Shown: positions 24,456-33,674 of the stretch, in pieces
How the letters are laid out: each line of letters opens with the position of its first letter
Position numbering within the stretch: position 1 is the stretch's first letter
Source: Stappia sediminis
GTDB taxonomy: Bacteria > Pseudomonadota > Alphaproteobacteria > Rhizobiales > Stappiaceae
Length of the DNA: 64,000 bases
NCBI RefSeq assembly: GCF_009826895.1
Contig: NZ_WUMV01000008.1
Span: 62,001-126,000, forward strand
Direction: 5' to 3'
The notes under the pieces: model-generated
Database searches by the model: none
Seen by the model: the letters and a program-made list of their open reading frames with translations, nothing else
What the model was told of the DNA's origin: nothing
Made by a program: the position numbers and the translations under genes

Positions 24456-25643
24456 TCAAGCCAATGGCGCGGGTGCCGGCGCGTCCATGCCGACGATGAC
24501 CCTGAGCCGCGTGCCGACGAGGCTGCCGGCGAAGCCGAAGACAAGCCACAGCCACCCGTGCAGCGAGCCCGAGACGATGCCGCCGAGATAGGCGCCGATG
24601 TTGCAGCCGTAGGCGAGCCTTGCGCCGTAGCCCATCAAAAGACCGCCGGCGACCGCGGTCACGACATCGCGCCGCGACAGCGACCAGACGGGCGCGAATT
24701 TTCCCGCAAGCGAAGCCGCCGCCATCGCGCCGATGATGACGCCGAAATTCATTACCGAGGTCGCATCACGAAAAACCGAGCCCTCGATCGCCGCGACCTG
24801 ACCGCGCCAATATGGCCAGTCTGTCACGGGCAGGCCGAGCACGTGGCCGATCTTCGCGCCCCACAGCGCGAAACCCGAAGTGATGCCCCACGGACGGCCC
24901 AGAACCAGCAGCGTGGCGATGCTGACGAAGGCGATGGCAATGGCGCCCGCCGCAAGGGACCACGGCCCCGAAATCCAGGAGCCCGTGGCGCGACCTTCGG
25001 CAAGGCTCCCATGCGCGCGCTTTTCTATCGCGACGGTGCCGAGGGCAAGCAGGGCGAAAACAGACAACGTGAGCGCAACGGCGGCGACGGGCCCCAGCGA
25101 TGTCACGAAAGAATAGGCCGGCAGGCTGGGCAGCGCGTTCCACAAATGCATATGCGCCGTCGCCAGCACCGACCCGGCAACGAAGAAAGCGAGCGTGACC
25201 ATCATACGCGTGGAGCCGCCGCCGGCGGTGAAAAGCGTGCCGGATGCGCAGCCGCCGCCAAGCTGCATGCCGACGCCGAAGGTGAAGGCGCCAATCGCCG
25301 CCGCGATGCCGAAGGGAAAGACGAAGCCGCCGGCCGGAATGCCGAACTCCCGGCCCCAGCCGATCAGGGGATAGGAGATGACGATCGTCAGTCCAATCAG
25401 CAGGAACTGGGCGCGCAACCCCGCGCCGCGTCGTTCTGTCGCAAGCCGGCGCCAGGCGGAGGTGAACCCGAAGCTCGCATGATAAAGGGCGACGCCCGCA
25501 AATGCGCCGATGGCCGCGGCAAGAGCCAGACGCATGCCCCCCGCCTGGCCCGCCAGGACGGCGACGGCAAGGAATGCCGCAGCGGCCGCAGAGAGTACGG
25601 TGTGGTTGCGATGGGCGCTTGCCTGTCGTGCGGCGACCGTCAT
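24456..25643 (-). CDS. YeeE/YedE (TsuA-like) sulfur-compound transporter
   Basis: A 395-residue inner-membrane protein with roughly ten to twelve helices and two inverted YeeE repeats. The signature cysteine loops are GVGMQLGGGCASGTLFTAGGG and YGARLAYGCNIGAYLGGI, the GxxCxxG-type motifs that hand thiosulfate through the pore in TsuA. It is followed by a DUF302 gene. No TusA-like or rhodanese gene is adjacent, so the cargo (thiosulfate or another sulfur species) is inferred from the family. Direct repeats GAATAGTTCG/GAATAGTCGA at 25769-25790 upstream may bind a regulator. Confidence 0.87.
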   Translation of the reverse strand: MTVAARQASAHRNHTVLSAAAAAFLAVAVLAGQAGGMRLALAAAIGAFAGVALYHASFGFTSAWRRLATERRGAGLRAQFLLIGLTIVISYPLIGWGREFGIPAGGFVFPFGIAAAIGAFTFGVGMQLGGGCASGTLFTAGGGSTRMMVTLAFFVAGSVLATAHMHLWNALPSLPAYSFVTSLGPVAAVALTLSVFALLALGTVAIEKRAHGSLAEGRATGSWISGPWSLAAGAIAIAFVSIATLLVLGRPWGITSGFALWGAKIGHVLGLPVTDWPYWRGQVAAIEGSVFRDATSVMNFGVIIGAMAAASLAGKFAPVWSLSRRDVVTAVAGGLLMGYGARLAYGCNIGAYLGGIVSGSLHGWLWLVFGFAGSLVGTRLRVIVGMDAPAPAPLA

Positions 25644-25768
25644 TCCAATATCCGCATTCGTGAATGAGTTTCCCCGAAACTGCCCGCCGGGCCCCTCCGA
25701 AACAAATCAAATCCGCGTGGACAGGCGGATTTCGGCGCGAGACAGCTTGTCATATACGCTTCAAGGTA

Positions 25769-25790
25769 GAATAGTTCGGCGAATAGTCGA
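25769..25790. promoter_or_regulatory. Tandem direct repeat, possible regulator site
   Basis: GAATAGTTCG and GAATAGTCGA are spaced 12 bp start to start, about 130 bp upstream of the YeeE-type gene, in an AT-richer stretch. The arrangement suits a regulator bound as a tandem array, but it matches no operator that I recognise. Confidence 0.3.
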
Positions 25791-25884
25791 GTTATTGAAT
25801 GAACCCCGTGACGGCGCATCAACGTCAGGCCGTTGAAGATAATCCACAGGAAAGCAATTCGTCTCTAGGGCAATTCAAAGCGAT

Positions 25885-25920
25885 GCAAACACACGCAAAA
25901 CACAAGTTTTTGTGTGTTGC
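25885..25920. repeat. AT-rich inverted repeat
   Basis: GCAAACACAC at 25885-25894 and GCAAAACACAA at 25895-25905 can each pair with TTGTGTGTTGC at 25910-25920. This gives alternative hairpins or a palindromic binding site in the gene-free region. Confidence 0.4.
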
Positions 25921-26280
25921 ACGTCATCGCGACCCTTCGGAAAAGTGCCCGAACAGAGTGTGAAATCGGCGATCGAAGGAACTTTTGCGTGACATGTTCG
26001 AGCCGCACCGGGAAACCGTAGCCGGCCGCAACATCCTGAAAAGGCGAAGACAACCGGGCCGGGTACCAGCCATGCGAGAAAGACGCGCAGAAGTTGCCGC
26101 GAATTTTCCCGCACGATTTTGTCGGCGCCTGGAGATCGGATGTCTTCACGCGCATCGCGATAGCCGGCTTCCGCTACGGTCCCACACTCTGGTCGAGGGC
26201 GATTTTCGCCACAGATTCGTCACAAGATTGCACCGCTGACATGCCAATCAGGCATCGGGCGCCCCGAAATGCGAGGTTAA

Positions 26281-27663
26281 ATGACCGTTACCGATCAATA
26301 CGGATACGAGATTACCCTGTCCGATCCGGATGCTCTCGGCTCCTGGCACGCAACCAACCGTGCCTTCCTCGCCCATGGGGCGGACACACCCGTCCATATC
26401 GCCAAAACGCTGGAACTCGAGCCCGACTTCGCGATGGGCCACGCGGCTCACGGAATCTTCTGCCTGCTGCTCGGCAGGCGCGAACTCATCACCTCGGCGG
26501 AGAAGGACTGGCGCCTCGCCGACCAGGGCCGGCGGGCGAAGGGCGTAACGGCGCGAGAGGCCGCCGTCGTCGACGCGTTGCGGGACTGGCTGGACGGCCA
26601 TCCTTCGCGGGCCGCGACACGCATCGACACCGCGCTGGCCGCCCACCCCGCCGATGCCCTGCTCCTGAAGCTCGTTCATGCGATCCGCTTCGTGCTTGGC
26701 GACGCCGCGGGAATGCGCTCCTCGATCGAGCGGGTGATCGACACATACGGCTCGGATCATTTTGCCGCCGGATACGCCCACGGCTGCCACGCCTTCGCGC
26801 TGGAGGAGACCGGCGACTATGCCTCCGCGGAGCGGATCGGCCGCATGGCGGTGGAGATGGCGCCCGACGACGCCTGGGGCCTGCACGCCGTGGCGCATGT
26901 GCTGGACATGACGGGCCGGTTCGACGACGGCCGCGTCTGGCTTGAGACCAACAGCGACGGCTGGTCCCATTGCAACAACTTCCGCTATCACTGCTGGTGG
27001 CACCTGGCGCTGATGTATCTGGACCGGCGCGACTTCGACAAGGTGCTGGCGCTCTACGACCAGGAAATCCGCCGCGACCAGACCGACGACTATCGCGACA
27101 TCTCCAACGGCGCGTCCCTTCTCCTGCGCCTCGAAATCGAGGGCGTGAACGTCGGCGGCCGCTGGGAGGAACTTGCGCGCATTTCCGAACGCAGGGTCGA
27201 CGACAGCTGCAACGTCTTCGCGGACCTGCACTACCTCATGTCGCTCAACGGCGGCAACCGGCGGATCGCGGCCGAGCGACTGGTGGAGAACATCGAGACG
27301 CTTGGCGAGGGCACATCGGATATGGCGGTGGTGGCGAGGGGCGCAGGCGCGCCGGCCGCGCTCGGCCTCGATGCCTATCGCCGCGGAAACTATTTCTCCG
27401 CCTTCCACAACCTCGACCGCGCACGGCCGGCGCTCCAGTCGATCGGGGGCAGCCACGCCCAGCGCGACATCTTCGAACGGTTGACCGTGGACGCAGCGCT
27501 GAAGGCCGGCCTTGCCGACGACGCGGAGCGCGTGCTGAAGGAAAGGCTGGCGCTGAGGACGGCGATGGACCGCTTCGCGGAGGACCGGCTCAAGCTTGTG
27601 GAACGGATGCACCAGGCATCGCGCATCATGCAGGACGAGCGCCTGCGCGCCGCGCACGCCTGA
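26281..27663 (+). CDS. Tetratricopeptide-repeat protein 38-like
   Basis: A 460-residue soluble protein made of helical repeats, with no signal peptide. It begins MTVTDQYGYEITLSDPDAL and has the features of the TTC38 family: EPDFAMGHAAHGIFCLLLGRRE, VDALRDWLDGHPSRAATRID, DHFAAGYAHGCHAFALEETGDYASAERIGRMAVEMAPDDAWGLHAVAHVLDMTGRFDDG, and HCNNFRYHCWWHLALMYLDR. These proteins have no established biochemical role in bacteria. GAGGT lies 4 nt before the ATG. The next gene, opgC, starts 115 bp downstream in the same direction, but a shared function is not evident. Confidence 0.8.
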   Translation: MTVTDQYGYEITLSDPDALGSWHATNRAFLAHGADTPVHIAKTLELEPDFAMGHAAHGIFCLLLGRRELITSAEKDWRLADQGRRAKGVTAREAAVVDALRDWLDGHPSRAATRIDTALAAHPADALLLKLVHAIRFVLGDAAGMRSSIERVIDTYGSDHFAAGYAHGCHAFALEETGDYASAERIGRMAVEMAPDDAWGLHAVAHVLDMTGRFDDGRVWLETNSDGWSHCNNFRYHCWWHLALMYLDRRDFDKVLALYDQEIRRDQTDDYRDISNGASLLLRLEIEGVNVGGRWEELARISERRVDDSCNVFADLHYLMSLNGGNRRIAAERLVENIETLGEGTSDMAVVARGAGAPAALGLDAYRRGNYFSAFHNLDRARPALQSIGGSHAQRDIFERLTVDAALKAGLADDAERVLKERLALRTAMDRFAEDRLKLVERMHQASRIMQDERLRAAHA

Positions 27664-27778
27664 TCGTTTCAGGCGGATTTGCGGCCAGCACGAAGACGCG
27701 CGAAAATCGAAAGAAGAACGAACGACAGCCCGGTTCAGATTGTCGGGCGCAAAACAGAATATCAGGAGTGACCCTCAA

Positions 27779-28993
27779 GTGAGTGGCCCACAGCCCGTAC
27801 GCCAACGGGATCCGCGACTGGATTTCTTCCGCGGTCTCGGAATGTTCATTATCTACATCGCCCACTTGCCGAACAATACGTGGACGCTGTGGATCCCGGC
27901 CCGCTTCGGCTTTTCCGACGCGACCGAGATCTTCGTCTTCTGCTCCGGCATGGCTTCCGCGATCGCCTTTGGCGCGGTCTTCGAGATGCGCGGATGGATG
28001 ATGGGCACGGCGCGTATCCTCTTCCGCATGTGGCAGGTCTACTGGGCGCATATCCTGCAGTTCCTGGTAATCGCTGCCGGGCTCGTGGCGATACAGTCGA
28101 GCGGTTACCTGGAAGAATGCTGCGGACTGACCGAAAACTACGTGACGAAGCTGAACCTCTGGCACTTCTTCAACAAGACGCCGGACACGCTGCCGGGCCT
28201 GCTGACGCTCACCTATGTGCCGAACTACTTCGACATCCTGCCGATGTATATCGTTATCCTGGCGCTCATTCCGGTGATGATGGCGGCATATCGGTTTGCC
28301 GGACGCGGCGCGGTCTTCGCGCTCATGGCCCTTTTCTGGCTGGCGGCGACTTTCGATGTGGTCCACTTCCCCGCCGAGCCATGGTCTGACCGCGAATGGT
28401 TCTTCAACCCGCTCGGCTGGCAGCTCGTGTTCTTCACCGGCTTCGCCTTCATGCGGGGATGGATACCCGCTCCGCCTGTCAACCGGGGCCTCATGATCGC
28501 GGCCGCCGCGCTGGTCCTGGTGACCATCCCCTTCGCGTGGTATCGCATCCATACGCAGGTGCCGGAAATTTCGGCCATCCGCAACATGGTCCGCCCACTC
28601 TGGGCGAAGACCGACTTCGGCCTGCTGCGCTATGTCCACTTCCTCGCGCTTGCCTATCTGGCGTGGATAGCTGTGGGCGCCAAGGGCAGGTACCTTGTGA
28701 TGGACAACGCCTGGGGCAGCGTCGTACGCGTGATCCAGAAGGTCGGTCAGCAGTCGCTCGCCGTCTTCCTGGCGAGCCTCGTCATCGCGCAGGCGGTCGC
28801 CATCCTGCGCGACATGGCCTGGGGGCGGGGCGACCCGCTCTTCACCTTCCTGGCCAATGCCGGCGGGTTCGCGGCACTGATCGCGGTTGCCTATGCAGTC
28901 AGCTGGTTCAAGGGCCAGCCCTGGAAGCGCAAGCCCGCGGGCGAAGCCTCCAAGACAGAGACGCCCTATCTCGGCAAGCAGCCAGCCGAATAG
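27779..28993 (+). CDS. opgC: OpgC, succinyltransferase for osmoregulated periplasmic glucans
   Basis: A 404-residue inner-membrane protein with ten predicted helices, belonging to the OpgC/DUF acyltransferase-3-like group. It starts at a GTG with AGGAG upstream and reads RDPRLDFFRGLGMFIIYIAHLPNNTW, where the arginine/aspartate and histidine correspond to the conserved acyltransferase motif. Later segments include FGFSDATEIFVFCSGMASAIAFG, NYFDILPMYIVILALIPVMMA and FFNPLGWQLVFFTGFAFMRGW. OpgC adds succinyl groups to cyclic or linear periplasmic glucans and gives them negative charge. The glucan synthase opgH lies 1.7 kb away on the opposite strand. Confidence 0.88.
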   Translation: MSGPQPVRQRDPRLDFFRGLGMFIIYIAHLPNNTWTLWIPARFGFSDATEIFVFCSGMASAIAFGAVFEMRGWMMGTARILFRMWQVYWAHILQFLVIAAGLVAIQSSGYLEECCGLTENYVTKLNLWHFFNKTPDTLPGLLTLTYVPNYFDILPMYIVILALIPVMMAAYRFAGRGAVFALMALFWLAATFDVVHFPAEPWSDREWFFNPLGWQLVFFTGFAFMRGWIPAPPVNRGLMIAAAALVLVTIPFAWYRIHTQVPEISAIRNMVRPLWAKTDFGLLRYVHFLALAYLAWIAVGAKGRYLVMDNAWGSVVRVIQKVGQQSLAVFLASLVIAQAVAILRDMAWGRGDPLFTFLANAGGFAALIAVAYAVSWFKGQPWKRKPAGEASKTETPYLGKQPAE

Positions 28994-29138
28994 CACAGGG
29001 TGCCCAACGATCCCGACGGAGATCCGCGGCCCGGAGCATCAGTGCCGGGCCGTGTGCTTTCTGCACTATTCCAGAGCCTGCATTTTGGCTAAATCCTTCG
29101 CCAACCATCATTGGCCGCAAAATCAAACAGGGGGATTG

Positions 29139-29894
29139 ATGATAAAGACGCCTGCCTTGTCCGAAGAACAGATCGCGGCATTCGAGCGCGACGGTTTCGT
29201 CCATGTTCCGGGCGCGTTCGATGCCAAGGACGTCGAAACCATCCTTGCCTGGACGAGCGAAGTGATGGCCATGCCGGAAGAACCGGGCCGGCAGTGGGTC
29301 TACCACGAGAAGAGCCGCAATGACGGCGCCGACCTCGTCAACCGGATCGAGAAGATCGCCCCCTTTCACGAAGGCTACCGCCAGCTCACGGATATTCTGG
29401 GCGAGGTGGCGTCGAGCGCGCTTCGCGAACCGGCCGCCCTTTTCAAGGAAAAGATCAACTTCAAGATGCCGGGCGGTGGCGGTTTCGAGCCGCATCAGGA
29501 CGCCCAAGCCGGCTGGAACGACTATGCGCAGGACTTCGTCAACGTGATGCTGTGCCTTGACGAGGCGACGGTTGAAAACGGCTGCCTGGAAGTGACCGCG
29601 GGCCACCACAAGCGCGGCCTCCTGCGCGGCATGGAGCCTTTGACGGAAGAAGACATGGAAGGCATGGACTTCGTCCACTGCCCGACGAAGCCCGGCGACC
29701 TGGTGCTGTTCGACGCCTACTGCCCGCACCGCTCCGCTCCCAACCCGACGGCCGCCTCCCGGCGAATGTATTTCGCGACCTACAACAAGGCTTCGCAGGG
29801 CGACCACTACGACCGCTACCACGCCGACAAGCACCGGAACTACCCGCCCGACATCGAGCGGGATCCGTCCCGCAAATACGTCTACAAGGTTTGA
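29139..29894 (+). CDS. Phytanoyl-CoA dioxygenase (PhyH) family oxygenase
   Basis: A 251-residue Fe(II)/2-oxoglutarate-dependent dioxygenase. The iron ligands are visible as HxD (H119, D121 in FEPHQDAQAGW) and a distal histidine (H197 in AYCPHRSAPNPT), and an arginine a few residues on (R208/R209) would bind 2-oxoglutarate. KEKINFKMPGGGGFEPHQD resembles the 2-aminoethylphosphonate dioxygenase PhnY and related hydroxylases, but no phosphonate genes are nearby, so the substrate stays open. The frame is open far upstream into opgC; the ATG at 29139 follows GGGGATTG. It ends at a clear terminator. Confidence 0.83.
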   Translation: MIKTPALSEEQIAAFERDGFVHVPGAFDAKDVETILAWTSEVMAMPEEPGRQWVYHEKSRNDGADLVNRIEKIAPFHEGYRQLTDILGEVASSALREPAALFKEKINFKMPGGGGFEPHQDAQAGWNDYAQDFVNVMLCLDEATVENGCLEVTAGHHKRGLLRGMEPLTEEDMEGMDFVHCPTKPGDLVLFDAYCPHRSAPNPTAASRRMYFATYNKASQGDHYDRYHADKHRNYPPDIERDPSRKYVYKV

Positions 29895-29927
29895 CGGGCC
29901 GCAGTTTGCGGCAATGAAATTTCTTCC

Positions 29928-29957
29928 GCCCCGCGTGTCCTCACGCGGGGCTTTTTT
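29928..29957 (+). terminator. Rho-independent terminator
   Basis: A 10-bp stem (GCCCCGCGTG with CACGCGGGGC), a TCCT loop and a run of six T. It terminates the dioxygenase transcript. Confidence 0.93.
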
Positions 29958-29976
29958 CTGAGATGAATATCGGTAT

Positions 29977-30543
29977 TCAGCCCGCGAAATCCTGGCACGG
30001 CAGGTTTTGCATGGTCCCGTTCATCCAGCCGCCGCCTTTTACCGGACCCCATCCCGGTTCCGACACCGTTACGTAGGACCAGTTGCCAACGGGCACATGC
30101 GTGAAACCGACATAGTCGCCCGGCGAGATCCGTCCGATAACTGCGGAAGCCGGATTGCGTCCGGCGTAAAGCGGCGTCACAGGCCCTATCCAGCCGAGGC
30201 AGCCGCCCGGAAACTCATCGAAGATCGGCAGGTCGATCAGCTGGCGACGGATCCACAGGTCGTCGAGATCAAGGTATGTCCGGTTCCGGCTTACCTTGCA
30301 GCCGTGGCTCCGCTCCAGCGCCTGTATTTCGGCAACAAGGCGCGAAGACCGCGGATCGACCGACACGGTCTTGCCGATGCAGCCGCCATTGTCGAACATC
30401 GCCTGCCCGAGCCGGGTGGAAAAGCAATAGCCGGCGCGGTCCATGACGAGATTGCGCGTGAACCAGAGGTCCTGACAGCCGACGCTTTCATTCGCGGCAG
30501 CCGGAGTGGCAATGAGGAAAAGTAGAACCAATAGCCTGCGCAT
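29977..30543 (-). CDS. Secreted YARHG-domain protein (DUF4453-like)
   Basis: A 188-residue exported protein. A short signal peptide (MRRLLVLLFLIATPAAA) is followed by a YARHG-type domain (CQDLWFTRNLVMDRAGYCFSTRLGQAMFDNGGCIG) and then a segment with disulfide-forming cysteines and a C-terminal SH3-like fold (NPASAVIGRISPGDYVGFTHVPVGNWSYVTVSEPG), typical of DUF4453 proteins of alphaproteobacteria. It probably acts in the periplasm near the envelope; a precise role is not known. It sits between opgH and the dioxygenase gene and may be a single-gene unit. Confidence 0.75.
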   Translation of the reverse strand: MRRLLVLLFLIATPAAANESVGCQDLWFTRNLVMDRAGYCFSTRLGQAMFDNGGCIGKTVSVDPRSSRLVAEIQALERSHGCKVSRNRTYLDLDDLWIRRQLIDLPIFDEFPGGCLGWIGPVTPLYAGRNPASAVIGRISPGDYVGFTHVPVGNWSYVTVSEPGWGPVKGGGWMNGTMQNLPCQDFAG

Positions 30544-30664
30544 GAAGACAGGCTATGCCGCAACGTAATTCTGTCAAGCAGTCGCAGGCACCAGGTTTCT
30601 TTCGAACGGTGAGGGAATGCCGGGGCAAACGCCTGATGGATTGCCCCGACCAAATGACCGATCC

Positions 30665-32539
30665 TCAGGCGTCGGCCTTTGCAAGATCCGGCTTGTAGTC
30701 CGCCGCCGTACCGGCCCCGAGCGCCGTCAAGGCCCCAAGGCGCAATGGCAGCAGACAATTGGGCGCCTCATACTCTTCCGGTATGCGCCAGAGCGAAGAA
30801 GAAAGCGCGAGCCGCCCCGCATCGCCGCGTGCCGTCAACAACGCGAAGGGAACGGCCAGCAAAGGCCCGAGGACGACCGGAAGAAGCGGCAGCACCAGCG
30901 CCCAGGACTGGTTCGCCGTCCAGAGAATGCCAGCGACACCGAACAGCGTCTGCGGCCAGAGCTTCGACATCGTCAGCCTGAGGGGAAGCCCATGCGGTGT
31001 GCGCACCTGCGCGCCCCAGCCGATCGCCCGGCCAAAGGGAAGGCCTGCGATGAAGATGGAAACGGCCACGGCCATGATCGGCGCGAGCAGCGCCGAAAAG
31101 GCGATTTCCCCCGCCGTGCCGGCGACGACGCGAAGCCCGCCGCCGAAACGCCTGCGCAAACGCCCGTCCGCCAGAATATCGAGAACCGTCGCGATCTTCG
31201 GCGCGAATACCATCGTCATGATGATGACGAAGAGCGCAAAACCCGTCGCCGCGTCGAACTGCAACATCTCGTCGCCACCCAGGACGGCAAGCGTCGCCCC
31301 GAGCGCCATGAAGACAAGCCAGGCCGGGGAGCTTGCGAACATGAGGATCGCCAGCACCAGCTGGATGCGGCTGGTAGGCTTTATGCCGGACAGGCCGAGA
31401 AGCTTCAGGTACTGGAGGTTGCCCTGACACCAGCGCAATTCGCGGCGGATGAACTCCAGAACGTTCGGCGGGTTTTCCTCGAAGCTTTCCGTCTCGACCG
31501 GCAGAACGCGAACCTCGTACCCGGCGCGGCGCATCAAAACCGCCTCGACCTGGTCATGGCTCAGGACCGGCCCCGAAAGCGGCCCCTTGCCCGGCAGCAC
31601 CGGCAGGTGGCATGCCTCGATGAACGGTTCCAGGCGAATGACCGCGTTGTGCCCCCAGTAGGGGCCGCAATCGCCCTGCCACCAGGCGCTGCCGGTGGTG
31701 TAGGAACGCATGCCGAGCCGCATGCCGAACTGGAAGATGCGCGCGAATGCGCTCGTGGTCGGCATGCCGACGACAAGGCTTTGCAGGATACCGAGGCGCG
31801 GGTTCGCCTCCATCCGGCGAACCATGTCGAGGATCGTCGAGGCGGACATGAAACTGTCGGCATCGAGCACCAGCGCATAGTCGTGGCGATCGCCCCAGCG
31901 TTCGCAGAAATCGCGGATGTTGCCCGACTTGAACGCGAAATTGTCCTCTCGCCGACGATAGGTCACCGACATGTCGCCGCGCCAGCGCTCCGCAAGATCG
32001 GCGAATACGCGTTCCTCTCGCGCGGCGATATCCTCGTCCGAAGTGTCGCTGAGGACGTAGAAACTGAAAGACGCCGCCTCGCAGCTGCGCACGAGGTCGG
32101 TGATCATCGCCTCGAGATTCGCGGCGACCGCATCGACATCCTCATTGCGGATGCAGGACAATACGGCGGTGGAGGCGGACAGCGGCACCGTCGCGTCGCC
32201 TTCCTTTACGGGGCATACACTGGCGAGCGGATCGCGCGACAGGCGCATCACGAGGAGGCCGACGACAGCGTTCCAGAAACCGATCACCGTCCAGGGGAGC
32301 GTCAAGGCGAAGCAGAGGATCATCACACTCTCGCCCCAGCTGATGCCGTTCGTGGAAAGGGTAACGGCCAGAAGCGCGACCAGACCGGCCATGGACGCAA
32401 GCACGAGCGTCGCGAAGACGGCGCGCCTGAATGGCATGGGATCATGATGCATCGCAGCATCACCTTCCGGGGCAACGGATACGATTTCTGCCGTGGACGT
32501 CGGGGCGGAGGTTTCAGCTGAAAGCATGTTACGCGCCAT
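30665..32539 (-). CDS. opgH: OpgH/MdoH, osmoregulated periplasmic glucan glucosyltransferase
   Basis: A 624-residue membrane glucosyltransferase of family GT2 that builds beta-linked glucan backbones from UDP-glucose and exports them. Two N-terminal helices precede the catalytic domain, which has VLSCIRNEDVDAVAANLEAM, DYALVLDADSFMSASTI (DxD), YWGHNAVIR, GPVLSHDQVEAVLMRRAGYEV (catalytic Asp) and RRELRWCQGNLQY (QxxRW-type motif reading as RRELRW-CQ). About six helices follow. The ATG at 32539 is preferred over the TTG at 32548 because AAAGAG lies at a suitable distance. opgG, which normally accompanies opgH, is not in the neighbourhood, while opgC is 1.7 kb away. Confidence 0.9.
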   Translation of the reverse strand: MARNMLSAETSAPTSTAEIVSVAPEGDAAMHHDPMPFRRAVFATLVLASMAGLVALLAVTLSTNGISWGESVMILCFALTLPWTVIGFWNAVVGLLVMRLSRDPLASVCPVKEGDATVPLSASTAVLSCIRNEDVDAVAANLEAMITDLVRSCEAASFSFYVLSDTSDEDIAAREERVFADLAERWRGDMSVTYRRREDNFAFKSGNIRDFCERWGDRHDYALVLDADSFMSASTILDMVRRMEANPRLGILQSLVVGMPTTSAFARIFQFGMRLGMRSYTTGSAWWQGDCGPYWGHNAVIRLEPFIEACHLPVLPGKGPLSGPVLSHDQVEAVLMRRAGYEVRVLPVETESFEENPPNVLEFIRRELRWCQGNLQYLKLLGLSGIKPTSRIQLVLAILMFASSPAWLVFMALGATLAVLGGDEMLQFDAATGFALFVIIMTMVFAPKIATVLDILADGRLRRRFGGGLRVVAGTAGEIAFSALLAPIMAVAVSIFIAGLPFGRAIGWGAQVRTPHGLPLRLTMSKLWPQTLFGVAGILWTANQSWALVLPLLPVVLGPLLAVPFALLTARGDAGRLALSSSLWRIPEEYEAPNCLLPLRLGALTALGAGTAADYKPDLAKADA

Positions 32540-32630
32540 TAAAACCAACTCTTTTTGAATTCAGTCCCACACTGTGGCTGTTTCGAGGCCGGATAGATGC
32601 TGTATACGAAGGCAAACCCGCACAGGATTT

Positions 32631-33644
32631 ATGATGCAGCGCAATACGCCTGAACGCCCCTTCGAACAGGCCCCCGTTCATGCGGAGGCTCTCTGGTACG
32701 TCGCGCCCGGCAAGCTTGAGATCAGGCGTGAAGCCCTGCCTCTGCCAGCGCAAGGAGAGCTTCGCGTACGCACGCTTTTCAGCGGGGTGAGCCGGGGTAC
32801 GGAAAGCCTCGTCTTCCGCGGCGCGGTTCCGCAAAGCGAATGGCAGCGAATGCGCGCGCCCTTCCAGGCAGGCGACTTTCCCTTCCCCGTAAAATACGGC
32901 TACGCCTGCGTGGGCCTTGCCGAGGCGAACGGCCCATCCGCCGCAGGCCGGCCCGTCTTCGTGTTGCATCCCCATCAGGATCTGTTCAACGCCCCCGTTG
33001 GCTCGCTTCTTCCCATACCGGACGGCATACCCGCTGCCCGTGCGGTACTTGCAGCAAATTTAGAGACTGCACTCAACGGGTTATGGGACGGATCGCCATC
33101 ACCGGGGGATCAAATTACCGTGGTTGGCGGCGGCGTGGTGGGCTTGCTGGCCGGCTGGCTCGCCGCCTCAATTCCCGCCACGTCAGTCACACTGGTCGAT
33201 GTGAACCCGAAAAGAGAGGCGCTCGCACATACGCTCGGCATGCGCTTTGCCGTTCCCGATAAGGCCGCCGGCGACCAGGATCTCGTCATCCATGCGAGCG
33301 GGCACCCCGATGGCCTCGACACCGCGCTCGAGCTTGCCGGAACGGAGGCGACGGTTCTGGAAATGAGCTGGTATGGCGAAGCGCCTGTAAGCGCGCATCT
33401 GGGCCGCGCGTTCCACAGCCGCCGGCTGACGCTCAAGTCGAGCCAGGTCGGGCGCATTCCCGCCCACCGCCAGGCGCGCTGGACTTTCCGCCGCAGAATG
33501 GAGGCGGCATTATCACTTCTTCGTGACGACAGGCTGGATGCCCTTCTCGAACCGGCAATTCCCTTCCACAAGCTGACGCAGGAGCTGCCCGCCGTCCTTT
33601 CAGGCGAGCGCGACGCGCTTGCCCAGGTCGTCACCTATCCCTGA
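32631..33644 (+). CDS. MDR-superfamily dehydrogenase without catalytic zinc ligands, first gene of pterin-like cluster
   Basis: A 337-residue medium-chain dehydrogenase/reductase. The N-terminal GroES-like domain has TLFSGVSRGTESLVFRG where zinc alcohol dehydrogenases carry a ligand cysteine; here the position is Ser, as in BchC/ToxD-like members, so a catalytic zinc site is unlikely. The nucleotide-binding motif is ITVVGGGVVGLLAGWLAA followed by LVDVNPKREALA, which suits NAD(P). AGGA precedes ATG at 32631. It is followed by a PTPS-like gene (30 bp), a glycosyltransferase and a methyltransferase, all in one direction. The same set recurs in many alphaproteobacteria according to my general recollection. 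The substrate is unknown. Confidence 0.8.
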   Translation: MMQRNTPERPFEQAPVHAEALWYVAPGKLEIRREALPLPAQGELRVRTLFSGVSRGTESLVFRGAVPQSEWQRMRAPFQAGDFPFPVKYGYACVGLAEANGPSAAGRPVFVLHPHQDLFNAPVGSLLPIPDGIPAARAVLAANLETALNGLWDGSPSPGDQITVVGGGVVGLLAGWLAASIPATSVTLVDVNPKREALAHTLGMRFAVPDKAAGDQDLVIHASGHPDGLDTALELAGTEATVLEMSWYGEAPVSAHLGRAFHSRRLTLKSSQVGRIPAHRQARWTFRRRMEAALSLLRDDRLDALLEPAIPFHKLTQELPAVLSGERDALAQVVTYP

Positions 33645-33674
33645 AACCACGCACATATCCAGGAGAAATGCCCC

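Larger units (their letters stand above)
25644..26280. other. 637-bp gene-free region
   Basis: This region separates the divergent YeeE-type and TPR-protein genes. Short open frames on the minus strand (for example at 25640-25822 and 25865-26155) have no credible start signals or protein character. The region is more AT-rich than the genes around it and holds a direct repeat near 25769 and an inverted repeat at 25885-25920, listed separately. I see no RNA gene that I can identify. Confidence 0.5.

Noticed and set aside
25640-26155. Short minus-strand open frames as small genes
   Set aside because: They lack ribosome sites and protein-like composition, and do not match any family I know.
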